From positions 930,001 to 994,000 of the forward strand of contig NZ_CP047355.1 in the NCBI RefSeq assembly GCF_030408815.1: 64,000 bases of DNA. Direction: 5' to 3'. This document shows positions 43,559 through 52,774 of the stretch, piece by piece; position 1 is the first letter of the stretch; each line of letters starts with the position of its first letter. This DNA comes from Corynebacterium freiburgense. Lineage in GTDB: Bacteria; Actinomycetota; Actinomycetes; Mycobacteriales; Mycobacteriaceae. The translations under genes and the position numbers were made by a program. Below the pieces are notes generated by a model that was given only the letters and a program-made list of their open reading frames with translations, made no database searches and was not told where the DNA came from.

Positions 43559-45187
43559 ATGTCAGTAAATCAAACAGGGTATCGAAAATCTTTAGCTTCG
43601 ATACTGGCTGTCGTTTCCTTGGTAGTTGCCGCATGCGGAGGTCAGCAAGACGCGCAAACTCCGGAGTCTCAATTGACGTCAAGTGCCTCTGACGCTCTAG
43701 TTGCCGATGGTCCCCATGCGTCAAACGATCGAAAACTCGCCGAGCGAATGGTGACTGAGAATGATGCAAAAACCGCAACTATTATCGACGTCGATTTCGG
43801 CAATGTGAGCAGCGGAGACTATAGCGCTCCATTGCGCGGTGTTGTGGTGACACCGAAGAATGCGCAGGCACCGACTCTACTTGTCGTGGTCAGTCATTTA
43901 CGGGCGCCAAATTGTGATGATGCTTCATTCGCATACCCGTGCCCGGATGGAGCCAGTGAATATCGGTTCGATCGGGGGATGACGTATTTCGGAGAGGAGC
44001 TCGCCGAACAAGGCTATACAGTAGTCATTCCGGATTTGGGCGGAGTGTTTGTAGGCACCGATGTGAACGATCCATACGACCAAAATGCCATGTGGAAAGA
44101 GGTGATCGGCAAGTTTGTTGAGGTGTTGCGCTCAGATTCCACCGATGGGACGAATACGCTGGGAGCGCAGTTCGCGCAACCGGTTGACCTCAATAATGTT
44201 GGGCTGGTCGTGCACTCCCGGTCGGGGACGGTGACAACGCCAGCCATTGAATTGTTCGGTTCTGACAAGGTCAAATCAGTGTTCGCTTATGGTCCGGCGT
44301 ATGACACTGTTGATTTGGAGCACATCACCCCCGCTGGAGACGATGTGCCGTACTTAGCGCTCGTTGGCGAAGCGGATGCTGACGTCGGGGCGTCGGCGAA
44401 CCTTTGGATTGGGCATTATCTCTCTGAGCATCGGCAGCATGCAGCTTCAGTGGTTTCGGTGCCTGGGCTTGGGCATATGTATATCAATCGCGCGGCGTCG
44501 GAAGCTAAAACTGATGATCGAATCGGTTGCGATGAGCGAGACTGCCCCGATGCTGCGGAACACGAACGTATTTTCAGTACGCTCGCAATCGATTGGCTCA
44601 ATGCAACTCTTCGTGGCATGGACACTGACCTGCCACTGACTTCCGATAAGCCACTTCCAGCAATGGTGGCTGATGTTCCCGCTCGTTGGTTAGCACACAC
44701 GCCCGGTGAAACGACGAGTTTGGGTGCGGAACAATTTACGGCAGAAGGTCAGAAGAGCCAAGGATTATGCGTGAATCCAGACCCAATGAGTCCAGTTGAA
44801 ATTGATAATTCTTGCCCGATGCCTGAGGAAGGTTATGTACAAATTGTCACTCCGGTGAATTACTTCACTGATGCACATGTTGATGTTGATATTGCAGGTA
44901 CTCACGGCATGGCTGTCCAGGTGTCGCCATCGGGTACATATCCGGGTGAAGGTACTCCGGTGACTATCACCTTGCGATTGATCGGTGGTCAAGAATTCGT
45001 GCACGAAATCCCTGCAACAGATCCTGCGCTGATCAATCGGTCGAGTGAAATAGACAATGGAATATATCAGCTCGGCACTGTGCGAATTCCACTTCCGGAT
45101 TGGGTTGCGGATGGCGTCATTGAGCACATTCGGATTACATCGGGTGAGCATCCAATTGAACTGCGGAGCATCGATTTTTGGCGCTAG
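43559..45187 (+). CDS. alpha/beta-hydrolase-like lipoprotein, copy 2
   Basis: The protein has 542 residues. The signal peptide ends VVAAC, giving a lipoprotein. It matches copy 1 (30614) along its length: VVVSHLRAPNCDDASF, TVVIPDLGGVFVG, VVHSRSG with the probable nucleophile Ser, LVGEADADVG, LPGLGH-like VPGLGHMYINRAASEA, and the same beta-rich C-terminus ending RSIDFWR. AAGGAG lies eight bases before the ATG. As in copy 1 a convergent HAD gene follows, here 42 bp away. Confidence 0.75.
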   Translation: MSVNQTGYRKSLASILAVVSLVVAACGGQQDAQTPESQLTSSASDALVADGPHASNDRKLAERMVTENDAKTATIIDVDFGNVSSGDYSAPLRGVVVTPKNAQAPTLLVVVSHLRAPNCDDASFAYPCPDGASEYRFDRGMTYFGEELAEQGYTVVIPDLGGVFVGTDVNDPYDQNAMWKEVIGKFVEVLRSDSTDGTNTLGAQFAQPVDLNNVGLVVHSRSGTVTTPAIELFGSDKVKSVFAYGPAYDTVDLEHITPAGDDVPYLALVGEADADVGASANLWIGHYLSEHRQHAASVVSVPGLGHMYINRAASEAKTDDRIGCDERDCPDAAEHERIFSTLAIDWLNATLRGMDTDLPLTSDKPLPAMVADVPARWLAHTPGETTSLGAEQFTAEGQKSQGLCVNPDPMSPVEIDNSCPMPEEGYVQIVTPVNYFTDAHVDVDIAGTHGMAVQVSPSGTYPGEGTPVTITLRLIGGQEFVHEIPATDPALINRSSEIDNGIYQLGTVRIPLPDWVADGVIEHIRITSGEHPIELRSIDFWR

Positions 45188-45229
45188 CTACGACCTTCAC
45201 ACGAGATGGGCCCGCAGTGGTGACGTGTG

Positions 45230-45859
45230 TTACCCCAACAGCGGGAGTAGATCACGGAGACTAGCGACGACGAGCGCGCCCGGGGCGTCGTTAGGCAACG
45301 TCACCGATGTGCCCGGCCGAATGAGCAGTGCTGGAGCCATATCGGCGGCGCGTGCGGCCATGACATCAATGGGTCGATCGCCGATACACAAAACCTCGTG
45401 TGGGTTGAGATTATGCCGCTTGACCAGTAGCAAGTGCATGGCTGGGCTGGGTTTACGGTCGAGACCATCGGGTGCGCACACCATGTCATCCACATGGAGT
45501 CCACGTGCTTCCAGTAGATGTGTGGCACTTGTTCGATCGCGGTGGGTTACCACGAGGTTGAGGCCGCCACGTTCGGTTACCCGTGCCATAACTTCTTTGG
45601 CGCCATCGGTGAGTGGTGCGGGGTCGTGCTGCCATTTGTTTTTCAGATTGGCGTACGCGTGTTCAAGAACGGCTGGGTCTATGTGCTGTTCCCGGGCGAG
45701 TGTTTCGATTGCATGACCGATAGACCGCCGGGTCAATGAAGCCACATAGCGCAGGTGTTTGGTTGAAGTATCGCCAAATGATGCCGCGCACAAAACTCCG
45801 TCTACCTCTGGATAGGTATCGAAGAGTGTGCCTCCCATGTCCCAAATAATGTGCTTCAT
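45230..45859 (-). CDS. HAD-family phosphatase, copy 2
   Basis: The protein has 209 residues, the same length as copy 1, with IWDMGGTLFDTYPEVDGVL at the N-terminus, VVTHRDRTSATHLL (motif II), DRKPSPAMHLLL (motif III) and CIGDRPIDVMAARAADM (motif IV). Unlike copy 1, it keeps Asp (LFD) after motif I. The substrate is unknown. Pairing with the lipoprotein hydrolase in both places suggests the two are inherited as a unit. Confidence 0.82.
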   Translation of the reverse strand: MKHIIWDMGGTLFDTYPEVDGVLCAASFGDTSTKHLRYVASLTRRSIGHAIETLAREQHIDPAVLEHAYANLKNKWQHDPAPLTDGAKEVMARVTERGGLNLVVTHRDRTSATHLLEARGLHVDDMVCAPDGLDRKPSPAMHLLLVKRHNLNPHEVLCIGDRPIDVMAARAADMAPALLIRPGTSVTLPNDAPGALVVASLRDLLPLLG

Positions 45860-46045
45860 ACGATCATTGTTGCAAAAAAGTGTGCTGTTTATCGTTACAT
45901 TCGCTTGTGAAGTGGGGGCAGCCGCGGTAAACGTGGGTGGCTAATGGAAATAAAACTCGGTAACAGAAATATAAAACGCGCACAAATGTTTTATCAGCGT
46001 AATACTATGGTCGAAGTAACTAATTGAAGGAAAACCTTGTAATTT

Positions 46046-47272
46046 GTGAAGAATGGCGAGAATGCACTGATGAATCAGCCCATGCTACATAAGCCAGCAG
46101 TGGATCTTGCTGGGGCTTCGATTCGTCCAGACGATACGGGAGGATTTTTAAAGAATGGGTATAGCGCAGGAAATAAACCCATCAAGATTGAGGGCAATGA
46201 TGCGTTATTTTTAGGGGCGGACAAAGATACAACTACTGTTGTGGCAATAAAAATGGAGCTAGCAGATTCGGGTGATAGTGGTACGGCATTCTTGGAGGCG
46301 TACGATACGTCAACCTTGGAGCAGAAATACAGCCACGAAGTATTTGTTTGTAGTGACGCTTCAGCTAATGATTTGGTGTATTGCTCATTTCGGCAGGAAC
46401 CGGGGATTTTCGCGTTGGATGTGAAAACTGGGGAGCGAGTTGCCGAGTACCCTCGTGAAATCGTTGAAGGAATCACCCAATACTATGGCACGGTTGATGG
46501 AAACGACATTGTCCTGATGCCTAAGGTAAGGGGCGCGTTAATTGTCTTATCGCTGGCGGCGGTGAACGATGGCCAAATTTTCTGGGAAAAGGAATACGAT
46601 ATATTCCCTGAGTGTGCGTATATCTCGAGCAGGTCGAAAGTATTTTGTGAAGAAGTTTTGGAAGAAAATAGTGACTTCAACCCGAAAGCAAGAATCGATA
46701 TTCTCGATGCAAAGACCGGGCAAGTAACGCATAGTCACGAGACGAACAACCATACTATTCCGCTGGAAGATGGTTGGGCGGAGGAGCAGCCTACAAACGA
46801 AGAACAGCAGGCATTCCGGGAGCAACAGAAGCTTACGGATATGTTGGGGCCGAACAATGAAGGCCAGGGGATGTATCAAGGATTTCAGTTACGAAATGTT
46901 GATTTGAGCAGATATTTTCTGAATGTAAAGAACACTGATAAGTACTTCTATATGGCACCGAATGAAACGATTGTGTCAGTGTCAGAGGACGGAAGGCTCG
47001 TGTTGTTCGAAGATCTTGATACCGGAAAACACTGGATTTACGATTCCGAAAAAGGCACGACAATTATGACGACTGAAGGCGGGAAGACTCATGCTGGCGT
47101 GCCGTACGGTATGAACGGAGGTGTGAATCGTCGGACGACTATGCACAATCCTTTGATTGATTCACCAACAGTGATCAATGGTATTTTTGCGGTCCGGGCA
47201 GCGCAACCATCAGATGGGAAAGCTAGTCACGTGAGAACAGCATTGACTATTTATGTGCCCGAACGATTGTAG
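46046..47272 (+). CDS. PQQ-like beta-propeller protein without signal peptide
   Basis: The protein has 408 residues. Repeated blades such as EAYDTSTLEQKYSHEVFV, FALDVKTGERVAEYP, DILDAKTGQVTHSHE and FEDLDTGKHWIYDSE fit a PQQ/WD-like propeller. The start (MKNGENALMNQP) has no signal or membrane segment, although such propellers in this genus are usually secreted. It may therefore be N-terminally truncated or cytoplasmic. It uses a GTG at 46046 (ATG 46070 is an alternative). It is followed by the cyclase gene after 84 bp. The function is unknown. Confidence 0.6.
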   Translation: MKNGENALMNQPMLHKPAVDLAGASIRPDDTGGFLKNGYSAGNKPIKIEGNDALFLGADKDTTTVVAIKMELADSGDSGTAFLEAYDTSTLEQKYSHEVFVCSDASANDLVYCSFRQEPGIFALDVKTGERVAEYPREIVEGITQYYGTVDGNDIVLMPKVRGALIVLSLAAVNDGQIFWEKEYDIFPECAYISSRSKVFCEEVLEENSDFNPKARIDILDAKTGQVTHSHETNNHTIPLEDGWAEEQPTNEEQQAFREQQKLTDMLGPNNEGQGMYQGFQLRNVDLSRYFLNVKNTDKYFYMAPNETIVSVSEDGRLVLFEDLDTGKHWIYDSEKGTTIMTTEGGKTHAGVPYGMNGGVNRRTTMHNPLIDSPTVINGIFAVRAAQPSDGKASHVRTALTIYVPERL

Positions 47273-47356
47273 GCGAGCACGTCGATCTGCTTGGTGCTCC
47301 AGGGGTGGGCGTACATTGGGGGTGGAGCAGTCTTGAAATGGCAAGGGGTACGTCAC

Positions 47357-48082
47357 GTGGAACCAGAGTTTAAAGCACACAATTTTATTCATGGCGCGGA
47401 GCGGATGCGCATGATATTGGATCAGACTGAATTAGAGTTTCCGGAACTTGATACGTTGCCGACACCGAATTGTTTGACCTTTTATAAGGGTGTCGCTGCT
47501 CGTGCCGTTGTGGTGTTTGCGGATATTCGGAATTCCCAAGATTTGCCTCTAGTCATGGATCGGACATCACTAGCAAAACTCTATAGTGCCTTTGTGGGCG
47601 AAGTGATGGCCGTGTTTTCCGGGGAGCATCATTGCCAAGACGTGAATGTAGTGGGAGATAATATTTGGGCGGTGTTTCGTGCCCCACTGCGGGAGGATAT
47701 TGACCGGGTATTTCGCTGCGTGAAAGTTGCGCATTCAATGGTGATTATTTTGAATAGGGAATTGCAATACCGGGAGCTTTCTCCAATCGAAGTTGGTTTT
47801 GGTATTGCATGGGGTGACATTATTATGAACCGTCCAGCGACGTTATGTAGAGAGCGCAATAACGTGGTGTATAGCGGGGAGGTCATTAATCGTTCCGCGG
47901 CGCTTGCAGCACAGGCGTCGGCAACGCACGCTGACCACCCATTAATGCTCGATGCCACGATCTATGAAAACCTCAATAGCGAGCATCAACAATGGTTAAC
48001 CTGGAACGAGCGCACAGAGTGTTGGCACGGAAATGTGGTTGATGACTATATCAATGCGTGGACCTTGGTAAATTACGATTAA
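47357..48082 (+). CDS. class III nucleotide cyclase, Pycsar PycC-like
   Basis: The protein has 241 residues and consists of one cyclase domain. The first metal Asp is in VVFADIRNS (Asp56) and the second in VVGDNIWAVF (Asp101). GIAWGDIIM and VVYSGEVINRSAALAAQA complete the domain. The order TPNCLTFYKG - ADIRNS - LAKLYSAFVGEVMAV - GDNIWAVF - IEVGFGIAWG - YSGEVINRSA - ATIYENL is that of PycC uridylate/cytidylate cyclases from Pycsar anti-phage systems. The GTG at 47357 has AAGGGG eight bases upstream. The usual PycTIR or PycTM effector is not beside it; a permease-like gene follows by 11 bp. Confidence 0.7.
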   Translation: MEPEFKAHNFIHGAERMRMILDQTELEFPELDTLPTPNCLTFYKGVAARAVVVFADIRNSQDLPLVMDRTSLAKLYSAFVGEVMAVFSGEHHCQDVNVVGDNIWAVFRAPLREDIDRVFRCVKVAHSMVIILNRELQYRELSPIEVGFGIAWGDIIMNRPATLCRERNNVVYSGEVINRSAALAAQASATHADHPLMLDATIYENLNSEHQQWLTWNERTECWHGNVVDDYINAWTLVNYD

Positions 48083-48093
48083 TTACACGATCG

Positions 48094-49089
48094 ATGGTGA
48101 AGCGGATTGTTGAATGGTGTGACCACTACCAGGTGCCCTTGTATCTTGGTGCGATGTTCAGCGGCGCTGTCGCTGGATTATGGTTCCCTGGTGCATGGTT
48201 CGATTATGGTGTTCAACCTTCATTGATGATGTTGCTGTATGCAACGTTTATGGCAGTGCCATTTCGCAGAATATTGGAATCGTTCACTGATATCCGATTT
48301 CTTGCAAGTTTGTTATTCCTGAACTTTGTTGTGGTTCCGTGTGTTGTGTACGTACTCACCCGGCACATTGCTGACGACGCCGCGCTGCTCATTGGTGTGC
48401 TATTTGTGTTGCTGACTCCATGCGTAGATTACGTCATGGTATTTACGCGATTAGCAGGTGGCCATTGGCAAAAGATTCTTGCGGCAACACCATTGTTATT
48501 GTTGCTGCAATTCCTTTTCTTGCCTGTGTATCTGGCGTTGATGGGCGCGGCTTCGGTAATGAATGTGGTGGAATGGCGACCGTTTGCGTACGCCTTAGTA
48601 GCCCTGATTGTCATTCCGTTAGGGCTATCGATGTTGACGCAACGTGTTAGTCATACTAAGGCAGCAATGTCTCTTCAAAGGGTGACTGAACAACTGATGG
48701 TCCCGTTCATGATGCTGACGTTGTTTTTTGTTGTCGCATCTCACGCCGAGGTGGTGGCTTCGCAATTGGCGTCGATTATGCGCGTAATACCGAGTTATTG
48801 CGCGTTTCTCGTGGTAATGCCAGCGGCGGCATTAGTCGTCAGTAGATTAGGTTCATTTGGTGCGGGCGAGCGTAGGGCGTTGGCGTTTTCCTGTTCTACA
48901 AGGAATTCACTGGTTGTATTGCCATTGGTGCTGGCCTTGCCAGCCACGTTGAACCTTGCTGTTGCAGTGGTGGTGACTCAAACGCTCGTCGAACTCGTGG
49001 GCATGATTGTGTTCGTTCGTCTGTTTCCGAAGCTCATTGTGGATCCGGTGGCGGATAGCCGCGCCGGAGGTTCATGCCGGAAATGGTAA
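48094..49089 (+). CDS. ACR3/BASS-type membrane permease
   Basis: The protein has 331 residues with ten hydrophobic helices. IGVLFVLLTPCVDYVMVFTRLAGG contains the helix-4 TPC(T/V)D motif of the ACR3 arsenite and bile acid:Na+ symporter group, and STRNSLVVLPLVLALP resembles the helix-9 crossover. Arsenite export or small-anion transport is possible. No arsR or arsC lies near. The ATG at 48094 follows the cyclase stop by 11 bp, so the two are probably co-transcribed; a role as effector of the cyclase is speculative. Confidence 0.7.
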   Translation: MVKRIVEWCDHYQVPLYLGAMFSGAVAGLWFPGAWFDYGVQPSLMMLLYATFMAVPFRRILESFTDIRFLASLLFLNFVVVPCVVYVLTRHIADDAALLIGVLFVLLTPCVDYVMVFTRLAGGHWQKILAATPLLLLLQFLFLPVYLALMGAASVMNVVEWRPFAYALVALIVIPLGLSMLTQRVSHTKAAMSLQRVTEQLMVPFMMLTLFFVVASHAEVVASQLASIMRVIPSYCAFLVVMPAAALVVSRLGSFGAGERRALAFSCSTRNSLVVLPLVLALPATLNLAVAVVVTQTLVELVGMIVFVRLFPKLIVDPVADSRAGGSCRKW

Positions 49090-49105
49090 TTGCAATTTCG
49101 AACAT

Positions 49106-49124
49106 CGATATTTAGTTCGATATT
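49106..49124 (+). promoter_or_regulatory. direct repeat before the ZIP gene
   Basis: CGATATT occurs at 49106-49112 and 49118-49124, a 12-bp period, just upstream of the ATG at 49136. It may be a metalloregulator site. Confidence 0.3.
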
Positions 49125-49135
49125 AAAATGGGGTC

Positions 49136-49903
49136 ATGGCTCCTGGTTTTTGGTTCGCTTTTTCGCTCACGTTGTTGGCGGGATTATCCACCGGAATCGG
49201 CGGCTTGTTGAGCGTGCTGTGGCGTACGCCGGGGAATCGGTTTCTCGCTGGATCGCTCGGATTTTCGGCAGGCGTGATGCTCTATGTTTCGTTAGTTGAG
49301 TTACTCCCCGAGGGGATGAACTCAGCGGGGGCGGCAACTGCGGTGGCGGCATTTTTCGGCGGTATTGCAGTAATTGCGATTATTGATCGTCTCGTTCCAG
49401 AGCGGGTGAACCCTCACGAACCGGTGGTACTCGGCGCGCCACCATCGAAGCGCCACCTGATGCGTATGAGCATTATGACTGCGATCGCAATTGCGTTGCA
49501 TAATTTTCCTGAAGGATTCGCCACGTTTATCACCGCTCTCGAAGACCCAACTATTGCGGTCCCGATCGCGGTGGCCATTGCGATTCATAATATTCCGGAA
49601 GGGGTGGCTGTGGCTGTTCCTCTGCGCGAGGCAACGGGTTCGCGGCGAAAAGCGCTGTTGTGGTCGTTTCTTTCTGGACTCGCGGAACCAGCGGGTGCTC
49701 TAGTGGGATTCGCGCTGCTCATGGCACTTGTTGGGCCAGTATCCATGGGGATTGCACTTGCAGGAGTTGCTGGCGTGATGGTGTTTGTTTCATTGGATGA
49801 GTTATTGCCAACTGCGCAAGCTACCGGGGAGCATCACGTCGCTGTATATGGTTTGGTATTGGGTATGGCGGTGATGGCAACGAGTTTGTTGCTCCTGGCT
49901 TAA
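49136..49903 (+). CDS. zupT: ZIP-family metal transporter
   Basis: The protein has 255 residues and eight helices. The metal sites HNFPEG (helix 4) and HNIPEG (helix 5) are intact, and LSTGIGGLLSV and FSAGVMLYVSLVELLPEG match ZupT. It imports zinc and perhaps other divalent metals. It overlaps the convergent lipoprotein gene stop by 4 bp. The ATG at 49136 is the first in frame. Confidence 0.93.
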   Translation: MAPGFWFAFSLTLLAGLSTGIGGLLSVLWRTPGNRFLAGSLGFSAGVMLYVSLVELLPEGMNSAGAATAVAAFFGGIAVIAIIDRLVPERVNPHEPVVLGAPPSKRHLMRMSIMTAIAIALHNFPEGFATFITALEDPTIAVPIAVAIAIHNIPEGVAVAVPLREATGSRRKALLWSFLSGLAEPAGALVGFALLMALVGPVSMGIALAGVAGVMVFVSLDELLPTAQATGEHHVAVYGLVLGMAVMATSLLLLA

Positions 49904-50445
49904 GGGAGACCTCCTTCGATATTGACCGTATGTTCTGGTCCTTGGATGCTGATGGTGCCCCCAGGTCCGCTGCAAATCAATTTTTCCGGACTCATCATTG
50001 AGCAGCGAATACCGCCGATCTCGGTAAATTCGCCCGGTTGTAGCATTACCGGCTGCGCGCTTGTTTCGAGTCGATCGCCAATGAAATGTTGCAGTCCCTC
50101 TGGGCTGACTTGCACCTGGTTTGCCGCACGATCAATTTCTTCGGGCGCGTGTTCGTTTGGGGTGCCGGAGCAAAGGAATGTATCGGCTAGAACTTGGCAG
50201 TATCCGTTCTCTGGCCCGCCGGAATTAAATTCGAATATATGGGTGCCATCGAGGATAAAGTTTTCATTCGGCACCATCCGAAACTCATGTTCGGGTTCTG
50301 GGGCGGGTGGAATGTGCGCCTGGGTGATGGTCCCTTGGCTTTTCACTGAGGTAGTTACCATTGGAACTGTCGTTCGTTCTGTATCTGAGGTTCCGCAGGC
50401 AACGAGGGCGCATGCGGCCACGGGGATACAGAGCAGGGTACGCAT
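49900..50445 (-). CDS. lipoprotein of unknown function
   Basis: The protein has 181 residues. Signal MRTLLCIPVAACALVAC gives lipobox LVAC. A Pro/Thr linker follows and then a domain with Cys in GYCQVL, FLCSG, RCSMM and LICSG, suggesting two disulfides. I do not recognise the family. It starts 52 bp after the primase-helicase stop on the same strand and has AAGGAG upstream. Confidence 0.65.
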   Translation of the reverse strand: MRTLLCIPVAACALVACGTSDTERTTVPMVTTSVKSQGTITQAHIPPAPEPEHEFRMVPNENFILDGTHIFEFNSGGPENGYCQVLADTFLCSGTPNEHAPEEIDRAANQVQVSPEGLQHFIGDRLETSAQPVMLQPGEFTEIGGIRCSMMSPEKLICSGPGGTISIQGPEHTVNIEGGLP

Positions 50446-50497
50446 AGTTCTCCTTGAAAATCACGGTTTCGACGCCGCGTTCGTGGCGCCAGCGTTA

Positions 50498-52759
50498 CTA
50501 CTTTAGCGTGTCATGGCGCGGTGTAAAGCCTTCCTTAGCAATGATGCGTCGTCGACGTTGCGCCATTCGGTGTAGCCATGGAACTTGTTCATCCACATAG
50601 TCGTATACGAGTGCAGGATGGTCACTTCGAGTTACCCGACCAATTTGCTGAATGATTCTTCCTTTAAACGACACTGGAATAGTGAGAAATAGTGTGTTTA
50701 ATTGTGGCAGATCAAAACCTTCACCAGCCACTTTATCAATAGCGAGGAGGATAAACGGTCCTTCGAGTTTACGGAGAGTTTCTAACGTGGAACTTCGTTC
50801 TTGTGGTGGTAATTGGCCGTGCAATAAGAATATGGGTGTGGTTACTTGTTGTTGCAGAAGCTCTTGTAACAGGTGTAGATGTTCAATTCGATTACTGAGC
50901 ACCAGCGACGTTCTTCCTTCAGTTGCCGCTGAACAAATATCAGCAATGATGAGTGCATTACGGTCAGTATCAGTGGTGAGTTCACTGTAAATAGCGTTCA
51001 TGGAGGCGCCATCGGTGGCGGGTTCTTCGGTAATGAAGTTCGTGGTGCGGAGTACTATTTCGCGTTGGGCGACGCGTTCATGTATTGCTTGATGTCGGAT
51101 GGGGCCCAGTTGCATGGTGATGAGTTCATCCATGTGATCTGCGCGAAACGGCGTGGCGGTCAGGCCGAGCCAATATGGTGCCCGTGCGTCGGTGATGGCT
51201 GCTTCAGTGGCGGGAGAGGCGATCGAATGGCATTCATCCACGACGATATGATCATAATCATCAAGGACGCTAGTGTTTGCATCACGATGAGAAATGCTTT
51301 GCATCATAATGATGTCGATTTCTCCGGTCAGTTTGCGTTTTCCAGCTCCTAATTGGCCGGGTGTACAGCCGAGAAATTCACTAAGGCTGGTGCGCCATTG
51401 ATCAACCAATTCTTTCCGATTCACCAATACCGCCGTTGGCACGTTACGGTGGGCGATCATTGAGCATCCAAGTACAGTTTTCCCAAAACCTGGGGGTGCC
51501 ACAATGACACCAGTTCGATGTGGCGTTGTGTCTCGGAGTGCTCGTTGCTGGGGTGGTCGCAGTTTACCTGTAAATTCAAGTTGCAGCCGCTGCCGGGCGC
51601 GCTGCCGTTTAGTGTGCACCGTGGCACCTGCGGTTTCCAGTAGTTCAATGACTTCGTCGGTCAATCCGCGGGGCAGTTGTAATATGTTGTTTTCCTGGTG
51701 AAATCTGATGATGAGTCGGGGGATTCGGAACGTGCTAAATCGCTGCGCTTGTCTGCGATAAAATTCCGGGTTTGATAAGCAGGCGAGATGCTTCAGGCTG
51801 GCGATGATCGATGCGGGCAAACCATCCAAGGGGACACGAAGGTGCGAATCGACGCTGATATCAACGGTCGCGGTGGTGTGTAGTTCCGATTTGCGTGGTT
51901 TTGGAACGGTGAGTTCGCTTGCTGGGCCGATAATCGGTTCATCAAAAACTACCGACTGGATATCGAGTGGCTTGACGGCAGATAATGCTGAAAATTGATC
52001 GTCATACGGCTGCCAGGTATTCGGATCTACAAACACCGTCGTGCCTTGGCGGCGGTGCGTACCTTGGAGTGGGAGCGCGATAAGGTTTCCTAGCCGACCA
52101 CGTCCTTTTGAACGTATCGGAAGTGTGTCTTGAGCTGGGAAGAAGCGGTCATAGCTTGTGAAGTCCATATTGGGTTCTTGCGCCATAGCCTCCCGCAATA
52201 ATTGAAATCCCAGCGCGCGTGCTTGACGGGCAGGAACTGGTTCCTCGAAGAAAATCCACACGTGCGCGCCAGCTCCGGAGGAAGAAATCTCAACGAGATT
52301 ATCGACGCCCCGTGCGGCGCAGGCGTCAGCGTATGCTCGGGCGTTTTGGCGCCACAGTGCGTCGTCGAAATCGCAGGCTAAAAAATGGGTTGAGTCATCC
52401 GGCAACATCGGATACACACCGATGAATTGATTTCCACGCAAATGTTGGTCGATCACGTTGTCGGTGAGGGGAAGGTATTCCTCGGAGCCGCGGAATGGGG
52501 TGGCAGGACTCCAACCTTTCCGCTCGCTATGTTGCCATTTGTAGGCATAGACGTCAGTTCGACCACGGAATCGAGAGGTAAATAGGGAAATTTTGGCTGC
52601 TAGTGGTGCCTTTGCGTGAACATCGGTAGGCGGCGGCGCCTCGGGTGTGTGTCGCGGCGTCGATACGCCCTGCGCCTGTTCAAGTTGCTGTACCTGCGCG
52701 CGCAGTTCTCCGAGCTGGCGTTCGATTGAATCCAGGAGTCGATGTATATCGGAGAACAT
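50498..52759 (-). CDS. TOTE-type archaeo-eukaryotic primase fused to SF2 helicase
   Basis: The protein has 753 residues. A short coiled coil (about 8-30) precedes a primase domain: GRTDVYAYKW, metal motif ACDFDD (Asp130/Asp132), SSSGAGAHVWIFF with the catalytic His166, YDRFFPAQD, LGNLIALPLQG. The C-terminal helicase has Walker A APPGFGKT (421-428), DECH (508-511), GLTATPFR, and motif VI QQIGRVTRS. The fusion is that of TOTE conflict systems, thought to act in defence against invaders or in DNA processing. No separate nuclease domain is seen. The ATG at 52759 follows a -10-like TATGAT by eight bases. No dedicated partner gene is visible. Confidence 0.85.
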   Translation of the reverse strand: MFSDIHRLLDSIERQLGELRAQVQQLEQAQGVSTPRHTPEAPPPTDVHAKAPLAAKISLFTSRFRGRTDVYAYKWQHSERKGWSPATPFRGSEEYLPLTDNVIDQHLRGNQFIGVYPMLPDDSTHFLACDFDDALWRQNARAYADACAARGVDNLVEISSSGAGAHVWIFFEEPVPARQARALGFQLLREAMAQEPNMDFTSYDRFFPAQDTLPIRSKGRGRLGNLIALPLQGTHRRQGTTVFVDPNTWQPYDDQFSALSAVKPLDIQSVVFDEPIIGPASELTVPKPRKSELHTTATVDISVDSHLRVPLDGLPASIIASLKHLACLSNPEFYRRQAQRFSTFRIPRLIIRFHQENNILQLPRGLTDEVIELLETAGATVHTKRQRARQRLQLEFTGKLRPPQQRALRDTTPHRTGVIVAPPGFGKTVLGCSMIAHRNVPTAVLVNRKELVDQWRTSLSEFLGCTPGQLGAGKRKLTGEIDIIMMQSISHRDANTSVLDDYDHIVVDECHSIASPATEAAITDARAPYWLGLTATPFRADHMDELITMQLGPIRHQAIHERVAQREIVLRTTNFITEEPATDGASMNAIYSELTTDTDRNALIIADICSAATEGRTSLVLSNRIEHLHLLQELLQQQVTTPIFLLHGQLPPQERSSTLETLRKLEGPFILLAIDKVAGEGFDLPQLNTLFLTIPVSFKGRIIQQIGRVTRSDHPALVYDYVDEQVPWLHRMAQRRRRIIAKEGFTPRHDTLK

Positions 52760-52767
52760 GCCATTCG

Positions 52768-52773
52768 ATCATA
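52768..52773 (-). promoter_or_regulatory. -10 box of the primase-helicase gene
   Basis: On the minus strand TATGAT ends eight bases before the ATG, with no Shine-Dalgarno. The box overlaps the end of the phosphate transporter gene. Confidence 0.4.
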
Positions 52774-52774
52774 C

